From an uncultured Lachnospiraceae bacterium (GTDB lineage: Bacteria > Bacillota > Clostridia > Lachnospirales > Lachnospiraceae), in NCBI GenBank assembly GCA_937910785.1, contig CALDLG010000210.1, forward strand, positions 12,389-76,388: a stretch of 64,000 nucleotides of DNA, given 5' to 3'. Of this stretch, positions 17,113-26,169 are shown in pieces. Both the position numbers and the translations under genes were made by a program. Below the pieces are notes generated by a model. It worked only from the letters and a program-made list of their open reading frames with translations, did not search any database and was not told the origin of the DNA. Position 1 is the first letter of the stretch, and each line of letters opens with the position of its first letter.

Positions 17113-18005
17113 ACGCGTAAGTGCTTCCTCACCGTCGTAATACTTCCAAAAAATCCGATCCCTACACCGATCCCAAGTGATATCGGAATCAGCACATTAA
17201 AAATCTGCTCTACCGTCAGAAAACTCAACAGGCGGGAAAGCATGGAAAATCTTTCCAGAATATATTCCATAACGACATTGTACAAAAGATAAATAATGCC
17301 TAACGGAATCGCGGCGCCGATCAGCCCGATCAGCATGCCCTCAATGACAAACGGCGACCGGACGAAAAAGTCTGTTGCTCCAATATATTTCATGATATTG
17401 ATTTCTTCCTTCCGGACGGAAATACCGATCGTAACCGTATTGCTGATCAAAAAGATGGATACGGCAAGCAAAATCGCGATAATTCCCACCGAAACATATG
17501 CCACAAGCGCATTTACACCCGTCAGCGTCGTTGCCGTTACTTCGGAACGATTAACCTGCCTGATTCCTTCCACCGATTCCAGATAAGTCACTAACGCCGG
17601 CTGCATGGATACATCGTTCAGATAAATCTGATAGTTTGCCGAATCCGCCAGCGGATTCTCCGTAAAACCATCCGCATATTCTCCCAGATATTCTGTCTTA
17701 AAGCTTTCCCAGGCCTCCTCCGCGGATACGAAATGCACGTTGGACACCTCGGTCCTTCTGGCGATCATCTCACCGATCTCCTGTATTCTGCTGTCCTCCA
17801 GTCCCTCCTGAAAAAATACGGTAACGGACACTCCCTGCTCGGCATTTTTCACAATGCTCTGAAAATTGCTGACGATCGCGTAGAACAGGCCAAAAAGAAA
17901 AAGACAGGCGCTGATCGTAGCAATCGAAGCGAGTGTAAACCATTTATTTCTAAAAATGTTCCGAAATCCCTGACGGATCGTATAGAACAACGTATTAATC
18001 CTCAT
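17109..18005 (-). CDS. ftsX: Cell-division ABC transporter permease FtsX
   Basis: This 298-residue protein has an N-terminal helix ([20 protein letters not shown]), a large extracellular domain (about 45-170) and three further helices ([20 protein letters not shown] region and C-terminal pair). It ends [10 protein letters not shown], typical of Firmicute FtsX. ATG 18005 overlaps the ftsE end by 11 bp and has GGAGG upstream. It partners FtsE to transmit ATP hydrolysis to a septal hydrolase. The stop TAG (17109-17111) lies inside the terminal CTAG of the long palindrome. Confidence 0.95.
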   Translation of the reverse strand: MRINTLFYTIRQGFRNIFRNKWFTLASIATISACLFLFGLFYAIVSNFQSIVKNAEQGVSVTVFFQEGLEDSRIQEIGEMIARRTEVSNVHFVSAEEAWESFKTEYLGEYADGFTENPLADSANYQIYLNDVSMQPALVTYLESVEGIRQVNRSEVTATTLTGVNALVAYVSVGIIAILLAVSIFLISNTVTIGISVRKEEINIMKYIGATDFFVRSPFVIEGMLIGLIGAAIPLGIIYLLYNVVMEYILERFSMLSRLLSFLTVEQIFNVLIPISLGIGVGIGFFGSITTVRKHLRV

Positions 18006-18771
18006 CGATGTATCCTCCCCTTTCTTCGTCGCTTACGATAACACCCCTCTTTAACGTAATAACTCTTTTCTGCATCGCATTGACGATTTCCCTGTTATGC
18101 GTTACAACAAGCACTGTTGTCCCGTTTTCATTGATCTGCTCTAACAGCTTCATAATTTCCCAGGAATTTTTGGGGTCCAGATTACCGGTCGGCTCATCGG
18201 CGAGAAGAACCGTCGGTTTGTTCACCAATGCCCTTGCCAGCGCAACTCTCTGCTGCTCACCGCCGGAAAGCTGCTTGGGCTTGGCTTTATATTTACCCGC
18301 CAAACCGACGATTGCCAGAATGCTTGGAACATTCTTCTTGATTTCCTTATTGGATTTCTGAATAATCCGCTGTGCAAAAGCTACATTTTCATATACGTTT
18401 CTATCCTTCAACAGGCGGAAGTCCTGAAACACGATACCGATATTACGACGAAACTTCGGTATTTTACGATGCCTGATCTTCGCCAGATCATAACCCAGAA
18501 CATTGATGCTGCCGCTCGTGATTGTGAGTTCCCGCAGCAACAGCTTGATCAGCGTGGATTTTCCGGAACCACTGTCGCCTACAATAAATACAAACTCTCC
18601 CTTGTTAATATGAAGATCAACATCCTTCAATGCCGGGGCTCCCGTCGAGTAAGCCTTACAAACCTTATTTAACGTAATAATTTCACTGTTATCGGATATC
18701 GGCCTTCTTCTCTTCCCCTTTACGGACACCGCCGTTCTTTCGCTCTTCTGATTACCCTTTTTTTCTCCCAC
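17995..18771 (-). CDS. ftsE: Cell-division ABC transporter ATPase FtsE
   Basis: This 258-residue ABC ATPase shows Walker [10 protein letters not shown], signature LSGGEQQR, Walker [13 protein letters not shown] and switch His in VVTHNREIV. About 30 basic, Ser/Arg-rich residues precede the ABC fold, somewhat longer than typical FtsE (about 228). It overlaps ftsX and starts the wall-division operon ftsE-ftsX-M23-S41. Confidence 0.95.
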   Translation of the reverse strand: MGEKKGNQKSERTAVSVKGKRRRPISDNSEIITLNKVCKAYSTGAPALKDVDLHINKGEFVFIVGDSGSGKSTLIKLLLRELTITSGSINVLGYDLAKIRHRKIPKFRRNIGIVFQDFRLLKDRNVYENVAFAQRIIQKSNKEIKKNVPSILAIVGLAGKYKAKPKQLSGGEQQRVALARALVNKPTVLLADEPTGNLDPKNSWEIMKLLEQINENGTTVLVVTHNREIVNAMQKRVITLKRGVIVSDEERGGYIDED

Positions 18772-18785
18772 TGTAATTCTCTCCC

Positions 18786-19874
18786 TTAGTATTCAAAGTT
18801 CTCCATATACTTCATGTACTTAACAACCATAAGCGCAATTTTAAATGTAATTGCATCTTCAAATACCCGCAGATCCAGTCCGGTGCTCTTCTGGAGCTTA
18901 TCCAGACGGTAAACAAGCGTATTTCTGTGAATAAAAAGCTGTCTGGAGGTTTCCGAAACATTCAGGCTGTTCTCGAAAAATTTGTTGATTGTGGTCAGTG
19001 TCTCTTCATCGAAATCGTCCGGGCTCTTGCCGTCAAAAATTTCCTTGATGAACATTCTGCACAGAGGTATCGGAAGCTGATAAATCAGACGGCCGATTCC
19101 CAGTTCACTGTATGCAATAATATTTCTTTCCCCGAAAAAGATCTTCCCCACATCCAGCGCCATTTTGGCTTCCTTATAAGAGCGGCTGACTTCTTTAATC
19201 TCATTGACTACCGTTCCATAAGCAATCCGTACGTTCTTCATATGCTCTTTTTCCAGAAATGCCGCTATCCCGGCCGCGGTTCTCTCAATTTCCCTGCTTC
19301 CGTCTCCTTCTAACAGATCCTTTACGACAATGACATTATTCTCGTCTACGGCCGTAATAAAATCCTTACTGTTACTGCTGAAATAAGTTCTCATAACCTC
19401 TAACACGTTGCTTTCTTTCGTATTATCAGTTTCGATAATCAGGGCCACCCTCCTGTTATCCGTCTGGATATGTAATTTCTTGGCGCGGCTGTAGATATCG
19501 ACTAACAGAAGATTGTCCAGCAGAAGATTTTTAATAAAATTATCCTTATCAAATCTTTCCTTGTACGCCACCAGAAGATTCTGAATCTGAAAAGCCGAAA
19601 GCCGGCCGATCATATAAACATCCTCACCGATCCCTCCGGCAATCAGAATATATTCCAGCTGCTGCTCATCGAATATCTTAAAAAACTGATATCCCTGTAT
19701 TTCCTGAGAATCCGCAGGCGATTTGGCAAATTCCGCCGCCGGCTTTCCGCACTTCTCCATTTCATCCGCCGTCATGGCAACCGCTTTCCCGTCAATATCC
19801 ATGATACAGAGTTCTACCCGCGTAATGCCCTTTAATCCCTCTATCGTATTCTGTAATATCTGGTTTGAAATCAT
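18786..19874 (-). CDS. CdaR/PucR-type helix-turn-helix regulator
   Basis: From ATG 19874 (GGGGG eight bases upstream) this is 362 residues. The N-terminal sensor-like part is followed by a GGDEF-related central segment, and the C-terminal PucR-type HTH shows SLNVSETSRQLFIHRNTLVYRLDKLQ in its core (residues about 300-345). Family members respond to sugar diacids or purines, but its target cannot be told from context. It is 14 bp upstream of ftsE in the same direction and could be co-transcribed, an unusual neighbour for division genes. Confidence 0.87.
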   Translation of the reverse strand: MISNQILQNTIEGLKGITRVELCIMDIDGKAVAMTADEMEKCGKPAAEFAKSPADSQEIQGYQFFKIFDEQQLEYILIAGGIGEDVYMIGRLSAFQIQNLLVAYKERFDKDNFIKNLLLDNLLLVDIYSRAKKLHIQTDNRRVALIIETDNTKESNVLEVMRTYFSSNSKDFITAVDENNVIVVKDLLEGDGSREIERTAAGIAAFLEKEHMKNVRIAYGTVVNEIKEVSRSYKEAKMALDVGKIFFGERNIIAYSELGIGRLIYQLPIPLCRMFIKEIFDGKSPDDFDEETLTTINKFFENSLNVSETSRQLFIHRNTLVYRLDKLQKSTGLDLRVFEDAITFKIALMVVKYMKYMENFEY

Positions 19875-20190
19875 AATAAGCCCCCATTCAAAATAAATCC
19901 GCCGACCTTCCACAGGCTGTTTAGCAATTTGTACAGCACTCAAACAAAGGATTCCTCATAAAAATCTGCATTTGCTTTTCATTTTAATCTATTTTAACAA
20001 AAAAATCTACCTCAAATTCTAAATTTTTTGTGTATTTTTCAAAATTTTGGCTTTTTTATTGAGAAAATTGATTTATACAAACTATACAAAAGAAAAATAG
20101 ATGATCCATCTTCTTTCCATATGGCTTTCCGGCAAATTATATGGTATACTTGTTGCAGCAGCTGATCAAACAGAAAGGACGGTGTATCAT
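19875..20190. promoter_or_regulatory. AT-rich divergent intergenic region
   Basis: This non-coding region separates the leftward regulator from rightward yjfB. It contains poly-A/T tracts (19985-20100) and a -10-like TATACT at 20145-20150 positioned for yjfB. No clear -35 or other structure was found. Confidence 0.4.
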
Positions 20191-20391
20191 ATGAATACTA
20201 TGGATATTGCAGGATTGTCCATGGCCATGTCGGCGTCACAGGTAAATTCTGCTTTCGGGGTGGCAATGCTTGGCAAATCTCTCGACACGGCGGAGATGGC
20301 CGGAGATCAGATCACCAATATGATAGATGCCGCGGCAATGGAACGTTCTGTGAACCCGGCCGTTGGCTCCAATCTGGATATTTACATTTAA
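20191..20391 (+). CDS. YjfB-family small protein
   Basis: This 66-residue protein (DIAGLSMAMSASQVNSAFGV core, LGKSLDTAEM) matches the YjfB family, annotated as putative motility protein because members are often sigma-D regulated. The start at 20191 follows AAAGGA; the longer frame from 20101 lacks a ribosome site. No flagellar genes are nearby. The function is not known. Confidence 0.85.
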   Translation: MNTMDIAGLSMAMSASQVNSAFGVAMLGKSLDTAEMAGDQITNMIDAAAMERSVNPAVGSNLDIYI

Positions 20392-20402
20392 TCACTGCAA
20401 CG

Positions 20403-20440
20403 CAAAAACGTCACTGTTCACACAGCGGCGTTTTGTATTT
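20403..20440 (+). terminator. Terminator after yjfB
   Basis: CAAAAACG..CTG pairs imperfectly with CAG..GGCGTTTTG, followed by a T-rich stretch. The A-rich left side may also serve the leftward CPBP gene. Confidence 0.6.
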
Positions 20441-20462
20441 TATCCCCTTATTTTTCTGTTTT

Positions 20463-21404
20463 TTAAAGAAGCGCCATGATCCACTCAAGGCTCATATAGG
20501 CAAGACTCAGCACAATGGCAAGAATGAGCGGTATGCTGACCATTGCTTCTTTTTTCTCCTTACGGCGTGCCCATATCGTGGCAAACTGCTCTCCTCTCTT
20601 CTCATTCTTCGACATCCATACGAGCGTGCAGACAGCCAATGGCGTTGCAACCGCCGCAATCAGCAGATAAGGACCGATCGCCGTAATCAATAATTCCTGT
20701 GTCAGAACTTCTTCCGCACCCGCCAGTTCTTCCGGCAGCAGATCAAACAGATACATCATGCAGACCTGATGGGAATTGAAAACCATATGGGCAATGACCG
20801 ACGACCACAGGCTTCCCGTCGCCTCAACCAGCATCCCGAACAGAATGCCGATGGCAATTGCATAAGCAGCCTGATTGAAGTTTAAATGCATCAGGCCGAA
20901 CAGCAGCGCCGACCAGAAAATCGCCCAGAATACCGAGCCCGAATTCTTATACCCTCTGAAAAAAAAGCCCCGGAAAATAAATTCTTCACAAAACGGACCA
21001 AATATTCCGATCATAAATAACATGACAGGAAAAGGCATCTGCAAAACATCTCCGCTGATCGCGTTTACCGCATTATCCACAAAAAGCATGGAAATCGCAT
21101 TTAGCGCCGTCGTCAGAGGCATCATCAGATAGGTAAAAAGGATGATCATAAAAAAAGTAGATATTTTTATTTTATGAAAATCCAGCATTTCATTAAACTG
21201 TCCCGTCACTGTCTTTTTCCTGGACGCCAGCGCAAAAAGCAGGACCGGCAGCAGCATTATAGCCTGACTGAGCAGAAGATTGGCCACAATATTAATATCA
21301 AAAAACATACTGCCCTGCAGCGCACAGACAAGTATCAGGACGAACAGCGCCAGATTCAGCAGGATCAGACATAAAAAGGCCCAGTTTACTTTTTTACTGT
21401 TCAT
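20463..21404 (-). CDS. CPBP-family intramembrane metalloprotease
   Basis: This 313-residue protein with about eight membrane helices belongs to the CAAX/ABI (CPBP) family. The motifs are EEFIFRGFFFRGYK (Glu-Glu and Arg), a His in LMHLNFN and HMVFNS. A polar Lys/Arg/Glu segment near the C-terminus (NEKRGEQFATIWARRKEKKE) precedes a last helix. Family members cleave or modify membrane proteins or peptides, often for immunity or maturation. No bacteriocin gene is visible here, so the substrate is unknown. Confidence 0.9.
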   Translation of the reverse strand: MNSKKVNWAFLCLILLNLALFVLILVCALQGSMFFDINIVANLLLSQAIMLLPVLLFALASRKKTVTGQFNEMLDFHKIKISTFFMIILFTYLMMPLTTALNAISMLFVDNAVNAISGDVLQMPFPVMLFMIGIFGPFCEEFIFRGFFFRGYKNSGSVFWAIFWSALLFGLMHLNFNQAAYAIAIGILFGMLVEATGSLWSSVIAHMVFNSHQVCMMYLFDLLPEELAGAEEVLTQELLITAIGPYLLIAAVATPLAVCTLVWMSKNEKRGEQFATIWARRKEKKEAMVSIPLILAIVLSLAYMSLEWIMALL

Positions 21405-21411
21405 TCGTTAT

Positions 21412-21645
21412 TTAACCTTCCATCATAAATTCCACTAACTTAGCCGTATCTTCCGGCTCGTAAGCGATTACTTCCAGTTCTTCAATCGTACCGTCAGAGA
21501 AAATATTGGCCAGAGACACATACTGGGAAAGCTTCGATTTCAGATTGAGTCTGTCGCCTTCTCCCGTTACCAGCTCCACTTTTCCCTTACAACTGTCCAC
21601 TACCTTAAAAAATTTCTCCACATTATCAATATTCTGAATTTTCAT
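21412..21645 (-). CDS. Small HPr-like protein without the catalytic histidine
   Basis: This 77-residue protein begins MKIQNIDNVEKFFKVVDSC. The stretch VELVTGEGDRLNLKSKLSQY followed by SLANIF and ELEVIAYEPED aligns by eye with the second half of HPr proteins (strand, NLKS helix start, strand, final helix) and with the other small protein at 33557. The HPr active-site His-15 is absent. I infer an HPr-like fold used for regulation rather than sugar transport. It sits between the CPBP protease and cvfB. Confidence 0.6.
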   Translation of the reverse strand: MKIQNIDNVEKFFKVVDSCKGKVELVTGEGDRLNLKSKLSQYVSLANIFSDGTIEELEVIAYEPEDTAKLVEFMMEG

Positions 21646-21746
21646 GTTTTCACCTCATACCGTTCTCCCGGTATTTACCTTTCTTTGCTTTGTGTAATTG
21701 TTTCGTATAACTAGATTATACTCAATTCTCCAAAAGTTGCAAGTTT

Positions 21747-22628
21747 CTATAGTTTTCGAATCGCTCTTTCGCCTATGATAATCTTTTTTTCTTTCAAAAG
21801 ATGACCGACCGCTCTCTTAAATTCATTCTTGCTCATCTGCATTTCCCTTTTAATTGTTTCCGGAGAAGCCTTATCCGTAAAGGGCAGCGCCCCGTCATAG
21901 CTGTCGATCACCTCTAAAATCTTTTCCGCGTCCTTCTCGATCTGCAGATATGCCTTTTCCCGAATACTCAGATTCAGTCTGCCGTCCGCTTTCACTTCCG
22001 TAACTCTCGCCGTAATACTTCTGCCTGTCTCCACATCCCCGTACAGTTCTTTTTTGGCAATCAGACCGGAATAAATATCATCCACCGCTATAAATGCGCC
22101 GAAATTATCGCTGATCTCATAAACGGTCCCCGTCACTCTGTCATCCTTTTTATAGGGGCTGTCCTGACGCAGATACCGGTATACATTCATTGTTGCACAC
22201 AATCTGCCGCTTTTATCGATGTAAAGGGCTACAAGACAGGATTCTCCCTCTTTCACCCTTTTTTTCTGCTCCTTAAAAGGCAGCAGAAGATCCTTTTCCA
22301 GTCCCCAGTCCAGAAATGCGCCGATCTGACCTGTCTGCACGACCCGCAGTCTGGCCACATTTCCAAGCGTAATGAGCGGCCTGACCGTCGTTGCGATCAG
22401 CCGGTCTTTGGAATCGCGGTAAATGAACACCTCCACGCTATCCCCGATTCCGGCCCCCTGCGGCACCTGTCTGATCGGAAGCAATACCTTTTCCGCCGTC
22501 GGTAAAGTCTGTTCCGGCCGCTGCCGCGTCCTGCCATCCTCCGCCCTCTGCTCTCCATCCGTCAGATAGACGCCAAATTCTACTTTCTTCGCAATCGTTA
22601 GTGTCTGCATTTCACCAAGTCTGATCAT
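21747..22628 (-). CDS. cvfB: CvfB-like S1 RNA-binding protein
   Basis: This protein of about 293 residues has serial S1/OB domains (LRVVQTGQIGAFLDWGLEKD; VTGTVYEISDNFGAFIAVDD) and a C-terminal winged helix (MSKNEFKRAVGHLLKEKKII). This matches the CvfB/YitL family, which affects RNA metabolism and virulence gene expression in Staphylococcus. The start at 22628 (MIRLGEMQTL) agrees with family N-termini; an upstream ATG at 22655 would overlap the preceding gene. An insertion EQRAEDGRTRQRPEQTLP between strands is unusual. Confidence 0.87.
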   Translation of the reverse strand: MIRLGEMQTLTIAKKVEFGVYLTDGEQRAEDGRTRQRPEQTLPTAEKVLLPIRQVPQGAGIGDSVEVFIYRDSKDRLIATTVRPLITLGNVARLRVVQTGQIGAFLDWGLEKDLLLPFKEQKKRVKEGESCLVALYIDKSGRLCATMNVYRYLRQDSPYKKDDRVTGTVYEISDNFGAFIAVDDIYSGLIAKKELYGDVETGRSITARVTEVKADGRLNLSIREKAYLQIEKDAEKILEVIDSYDGALPFTDKASPETIKREMQMSKNEFKRAVGHLLKEKKIIIGERAIRKL

Positions 22629-22635
22629 CCCTGTA

Positions 22636-23373
22636 TTAATTCCTTTCTCCTGCATGTAAATTCATCCCCGAAAACTCCACGATGCTGTACGGCCTGCCGT
22701 CTTCTCCGTTTAATGATACCGTATAAAGCGTATTCTCCGCATTCACCGCCATAACCGGCACAATCCTGTCCTGCAGCACCGCCTGTTTCTTATATTCCGC
22801 CCGCATCTGCCGGATCTGAAAATCTCCGGGAATATAATCCATTGCTATCCGCACATGCTGCCCGTTATTGACATGACCATTCGTGTCCAGATGATGCGGT
22901 CTGACTTTAAGCGTTTCCTGTTCCCGCCCATTCTCCGGCACCGCAATTTTCCGGGGCGCATATTCCATCGGAAGCCTTTCTGCGAGCTGATATCCCTCCA
23001 GCATCTCTTCGGGCGGCTTCGCCGGCGCCATCTTTACGGTATTCATCAGACTCCAGATCGAATTGGCATACGCAAGCCGCTCTCCCGCTTCCGTTTCCAT
23101 CCAGAAATTACGATAACCGATAAAGCCTTTGAATTCATAAGGCGCCGTACCGATAATCACCCTCTCGCATAACGCCGGATAGCGCTCTACGACGATCTGC
23201 CAGGAGGACATAACCCATACCATGTTTTTTTCCTTCAGATATTCGACGCCCAGTCCGAGATCCTCCGAGTGAAAAGTGGACACATCCTGAAAATAATCCA
23301 GCATAGATTCCAGTGTCAGCCTTCCGTCCGGACCTACCTCACTGTAACGTATTCTGCTTTGAAATGTATACAT
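22636..23373 (-). CDS. Acyl-ACP thioesterase
   Basis: This 245-residue protein belongs to the Fat-type acyl-ACP thioesterase family: a double hot-dog fold with [20 protein letters not shown] in the first and [14 protein letters not shown] (catalytic Asn/His region) in the second. Bacterial members release fatty acids from acyl carrier protein for membrane or short-chain products. The ATG at 23373 is in the normal position for the family. Its 3' end is eight bases from cvfB, suggesting one transcript. Confidence 0.92.
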   Translation of the reverse strand: MYTFQSRIRYSEVGPDGRLTLESMLDYFQDVSTFHSEDLGLGVEYLKEKNMVWVMSSWQIVVERYPALCERVIIGTAPYEFKGFIGYRNFWMETEAGERLAYANSIWSLMNTVKMAPAKPPEEMLEGYQLAERLPMEYAPRKIAVPENGREQETLKVRPHHLDTNGHVNNGQHVRIAMDYIPGDFQIRQMRAEYKKQAVLQDRIVPVMAVNAENTLYTVSLNGEDGRPYSIVEFSGMNLHAGERN

Positions 23374-23410
23374 AAAAATGCCTTCCTTCCCGCCGCTGTA
23401 TGATGCAGAA

Positions 23411-23440
23411 AACCCGGTGAATCATCTTCACCGGGTCTTT
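23411..23440 (-). terminator. Intrinsic terminator after tRNA-Gln
   Basis: On the minus strand ACCCGGTGAA pairs with TTCACCGGGT around a short loop, followed by TTTT. It directly follows the 3' end of the tRNA. Confidence 0.85.
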
Positions 23441-23442
23441 AG

Positions 23443-23514
23443 CTGGGCTACAAGGATTCGAACCTTGAAATGACGGAGTCAGAGTCCGTTGCCTTACCGT
23501 TTGGCGATAGCCCA
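23443..23514 (-). tRNA. tRNA-Gln (anticodon CTG)
   Basis: The 72-nt cloverleaf has acceptor stem TGGGCTA with TAGCCCA, an anticodon stem ACGGA/TCCGT with loop CTCTGAC (anticodon CTG), and a T-arm with GGTTCGAATCC. The CCA tail is not encoded. CTG is the minor glutamine isoacceptor. Confidence 0.95.
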
Positions 23515-23683
23515 TCAACACTACAATTTGAAATTATACAGCATCCTGAATCATTTTGCAAGCCCTGTTTTAAAATTTTTTCGATTTTTATTCTTTTAGT
23601 ATGATCAGTTATATGAAATTTTTAATCTTAAAAAGGCTGTCCCGCTGTTCAAACATGGGAACTCTGTCCGGCCGTCGGCTTCT

Positions 23684-23725
23684 CATGGGCAGCCCCGAAC
23701 CGATATCGGTTCGTCGCCGCCCATG
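23684..23725. repeat. Hairpin with an 18-bp perfect palindrome
   Basis: CATGGGC (23684-23690) and GCCCATG (23719-23725) enclose the palindrome CGAACCGATATCGGTTCG (23696-23713). It lies 45 bp past the glnN stop. It has no immediate T-run; it may be part of the glnN transcript end or a protein-binding site. No gene is seen in 23515-23770. Confidence 0.6.
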
Positions 23726-23770
23726 TGCTTTATATCATATCAGCCTCGGTCCTCCCGACGCCTCTTCTCA

Positions 23771-25882
23771 CTAAATCTCAAACATCAGCTCTCCATACGT
23801 CGGAATCGGCCAAATACCCTTATCGACGATCATTTCCAGTTCATCCGCCGGTGCACGGAGCTTCTCCATTACATTCTTTACCGTATCTTTATAGAAGAAT
23901 GCCTGATCTTTTGCATTTTCCATCGCGGAGGCCTGTGCCTCTACCGTCTTTAACTCAGTCAGCGCCTTCTGCATCGCCGCCAGCTTCTCACTGACAGACT
24001 TCAGAAGTTCCACCTGCATGGATGCGTCCGCTCCCGCTTCTTTTACCGCATTCGCTGTATCCGCAAGCATTTTCGTATATTTAACAGCCGCCGGAATAAT
24101 CTGTTTGCCGGCCATGTCGATCATGGTAAGCGCCTCGATATTAATCGTTTTGGCATAGGTCTCGTAAATAATCTCCTCACGGGATTCCAGCTCCACTTTC
24201 GTAAAAATGCGGAATTTCTCAAACAGACGCACCGCTTTCTCCGTCGTCAGCGTATCGGCCGCTTCGATCATGGACTTAATGTTCGGAAGCCCTCTTCTCT
24301 CCGCTTCCTCAACCCATTCATCGGCGTAACCGTTTCCGTTGAAAATGATTCTCTGATGCTTCGTCATGTACTCTTTGATCAGATCATGAATCGCAACCTC
24401 AAGGTCATCCGCTTTTTCCAGCCTGTCAGCCGCCTCACAGAAAGCTTCCGCAACAATGGCATTCAGCGTCGTGTTCGGGCTTGCAATGGAGTCTGCGGAG
24501 CCCACCATACGAAACTCGAATTTATTTCCGGTAAAAGCAAAGGGTGACGTTCTGTTTCTGTCAGTCGCATCCTTCTGAAAGTCGGGCAGTGTCTTAACAC
24601 CCGTCAAAAGCTTTCCGCCTTCCTTTACGGAGGTTGCAAACCCCGTCTCGATCAACTGGCTCACAACATCCTCCAGCTGTTCTCCGAGGAAAATCGAAAT
24701 GATTGCCGGGGGCGCTTCATTCGCTCCCAGTCTGTGATCATTACCGACATCGGATGCGGACTGGCGAAGCAGATCCGCATGTGTATCCACTGCTTTCATG
24801 ATACAGGCGAGCACAAGCAGGAACTGGATATTTTCGTTCGGCGTCTCGCCCGGGTCCAGAAGATTCACGCCGTTATCCGTCGTTATGGACCAGTTATTAT
24901 GTTTGCCGGAACCGTTCACGCCGGCGTAGGGCTTCTCATGCAGCAGGCATCTCATGCCATGCTTCGTAGCGACCCTTTTCATTGTCTCCATCACGATCTG
25001 GTTATGATCTACCGCAATATTGGCCGTTTCATAGATCGGCGCCAGCTCATGCTGTGCGGGAGCCACTTCGTTATGCTGTGTTTTGGCCGTAACGCCCAGC
25101 TTCCAGAGCTCTTCATTCAGATCCTTCATATAAGCGCCGACACGTTCTCTGATAACTCCGAAATAATGATCTTCCATTTCCTGTCCCTTCGGTGCAGGCG
25201 CTCCGAACAGCGTACGCCCTGCAAACATCAGGTCGGTTCTCTTCATATATAATTTTTCATCTACCAGAAAATATTCCTGTTCCGGTCCGACAGACGCGGT
25301 CACCTTCTTTGCACCGGTATTTCCGAACAGACGAACGATCCGCAGGGCCTGCTCACTCAGCGCTTCCATCGAACGCAGCAGCGGCGTCTTTTTATCCAAT
25401 GCCTCACCCGTATAGGAGCAGAATGCGGTCGGAATGCAGAGAATCGTTCCACAGGTAGATTCCTTCAGAAAAGCCGGGGAAGTGATATCCCACGCGGTAT
25501 AGCCTCTTGCCTCAAATGTCGCGCGCAGGCCGCCGGAAGGAAAGGAAGAAGCGTCAGGTTCGCCCTTAATCAATTCTTTTCCCGAAAACTCCGTCAGCAT
25601 TCTGCCGGACTCATCCGGATGTGTCACGAACGCATCATGCTTCTCTGCGGTAATTCCCGTCAGCGGCTGGAACCAGTGCGTATAGTGGGTTGCGCCATGC
25701 TCTACCGCCCAGTCCTTCATCTCCTTTGCAACGACGTTTGCCGTACTCATAGAAAGCTCGCCGCCGTTGTTCATAACGTCCACCACTTCTTTGTATGCGT
25801 TCTTTGGCAGGCGCTCCTTCATTTTGCTGAGAGTAAACAAGTTCTGTCCAAAAATCTCTTCCACATTGAAAACTTCGCTCAT
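23771..25882 (-). CDS. glnN: Glutamine synthetase type III
   Basis: This 703-residue enzyme has the GSIII arrangement: a long N-terminal region (SGKELIKGEPDASSFPSGGL), a central catalytic domain with VGPEQEYFLVD and KTQHNEVAPAQHE, the ATP-binding HEKPYAGVNGSGKHNNWSI motif, and a GSIII-specific C-terminus rich in helices. It makes glutamine from glutamate, ammonia and ATP in the cytoplasm. ATG 25882 has GAAAGGAAG upstream. The leader contains a terminator-like hairpin, so nitrogen-responsive attenuation is possible. Confidence 0.96.
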   Translation of the reverse strand: MSEVFNVEEIFGQNLFTLSKMKERLPKNAYKEVVDVMNNGGELSMSTANVVAKEMKDWAVEHGATHYTHWFQPLTGITAEKHDAFVTHPDESGRMLTEFSGKELIKGEPDASSFPSGGLRATFEARGYTAWDITSPAFLKESTCGTILCIPTAFCSYTGEALDKKTPLLRSMEALSEQALRIVRLFGNTGAKKVTASVGPEQEYFLVDEKLYMKRTDLMFAGRTLFGAPAPKGQEMEDHYFGVIRERVGAYMKDLNEELWKLGVTAKTQHNEVAPAQHELAPIYETANIAVDHNQIVMETMKRVATKHGMRCLLHEKPYAGVNGSGKHNNWSITTDNGVNLLDPGETPNENIQFLLVLACIMKAVDTHADLLRQSASDVGNDHRLGANEAPPAIISIFLGEQLEDVVSQLIETGFATSVKEGGKLLTGVKTLPDFQKDATDRNRTSPFAFTGNKFEFRMVGSADSIASPNTTLNAIVAEAFCEAADRLEKADDLEVAIHDLIKEYMTKHQRIIFNGNGYADEWVEEAERRGLPNIKSMIEAADTLTTEKAVRLFEKFRIFTKVELESREEIIYETYAKTINIEALTMIDMAGKQIIPAAVKYTKMLADTANAVKEAGADASMQVELLKSVSEKLAAMQKALTELKTVEAQASAMENAKDQAFFYKDTVKNVMEKLRAPADELEMIVDKGIWPIPTYGELMFEI

Positions 25883-25949
25883 CTTCCTACTTCCTTTCTT
25901 TTTCAGGATATCCGAACCCTCCCCACTTTAAATGCACAGTGCTTTGTAC

Positions 25950-25984
25950 AAAAAAATGCTCCAAAAATAATCTTTTTGGAACAT
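25950..25984 (-). promoter_or_regulatory. Terminator-like hairpin in the glnN leader
   Basis: On the minus strand TCCAAAAA (25973-25980) pairs with TTTTTGGA (25960-25967) across a 5-base loop, followed by seven T. It sits about 70 bp before the glnN start and downstream of -10-like TATAAT sequences, as expected for an attenuator. The remainder of 25883-26169 is AT-rich leader without a gene. Confidence 0.6.
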
Positions 25985-26169
25985 CCTCGTTCAAGATACC
26001 TTTATATAATTATAAATATCCGGTTGCTATTTCCTTTACTAAAATACGCCATTTCCTTTCAAATTGCAATACCCGAATTCAAATTTTGTATATTTTACGG
26101 GAATTAAGAGAGAAAAAAAGGTATTCCTGTTCATTTTTCACAAAATCCGAGGGCCGCCCGCCGCGCCAA

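Noticed and set aside
20463..21404. CPBP protease as part of a bacteriocin system
   Set aside because: No precursor peptide or dedicated exporter is adjacent; the neighbours are housekeeping genes.
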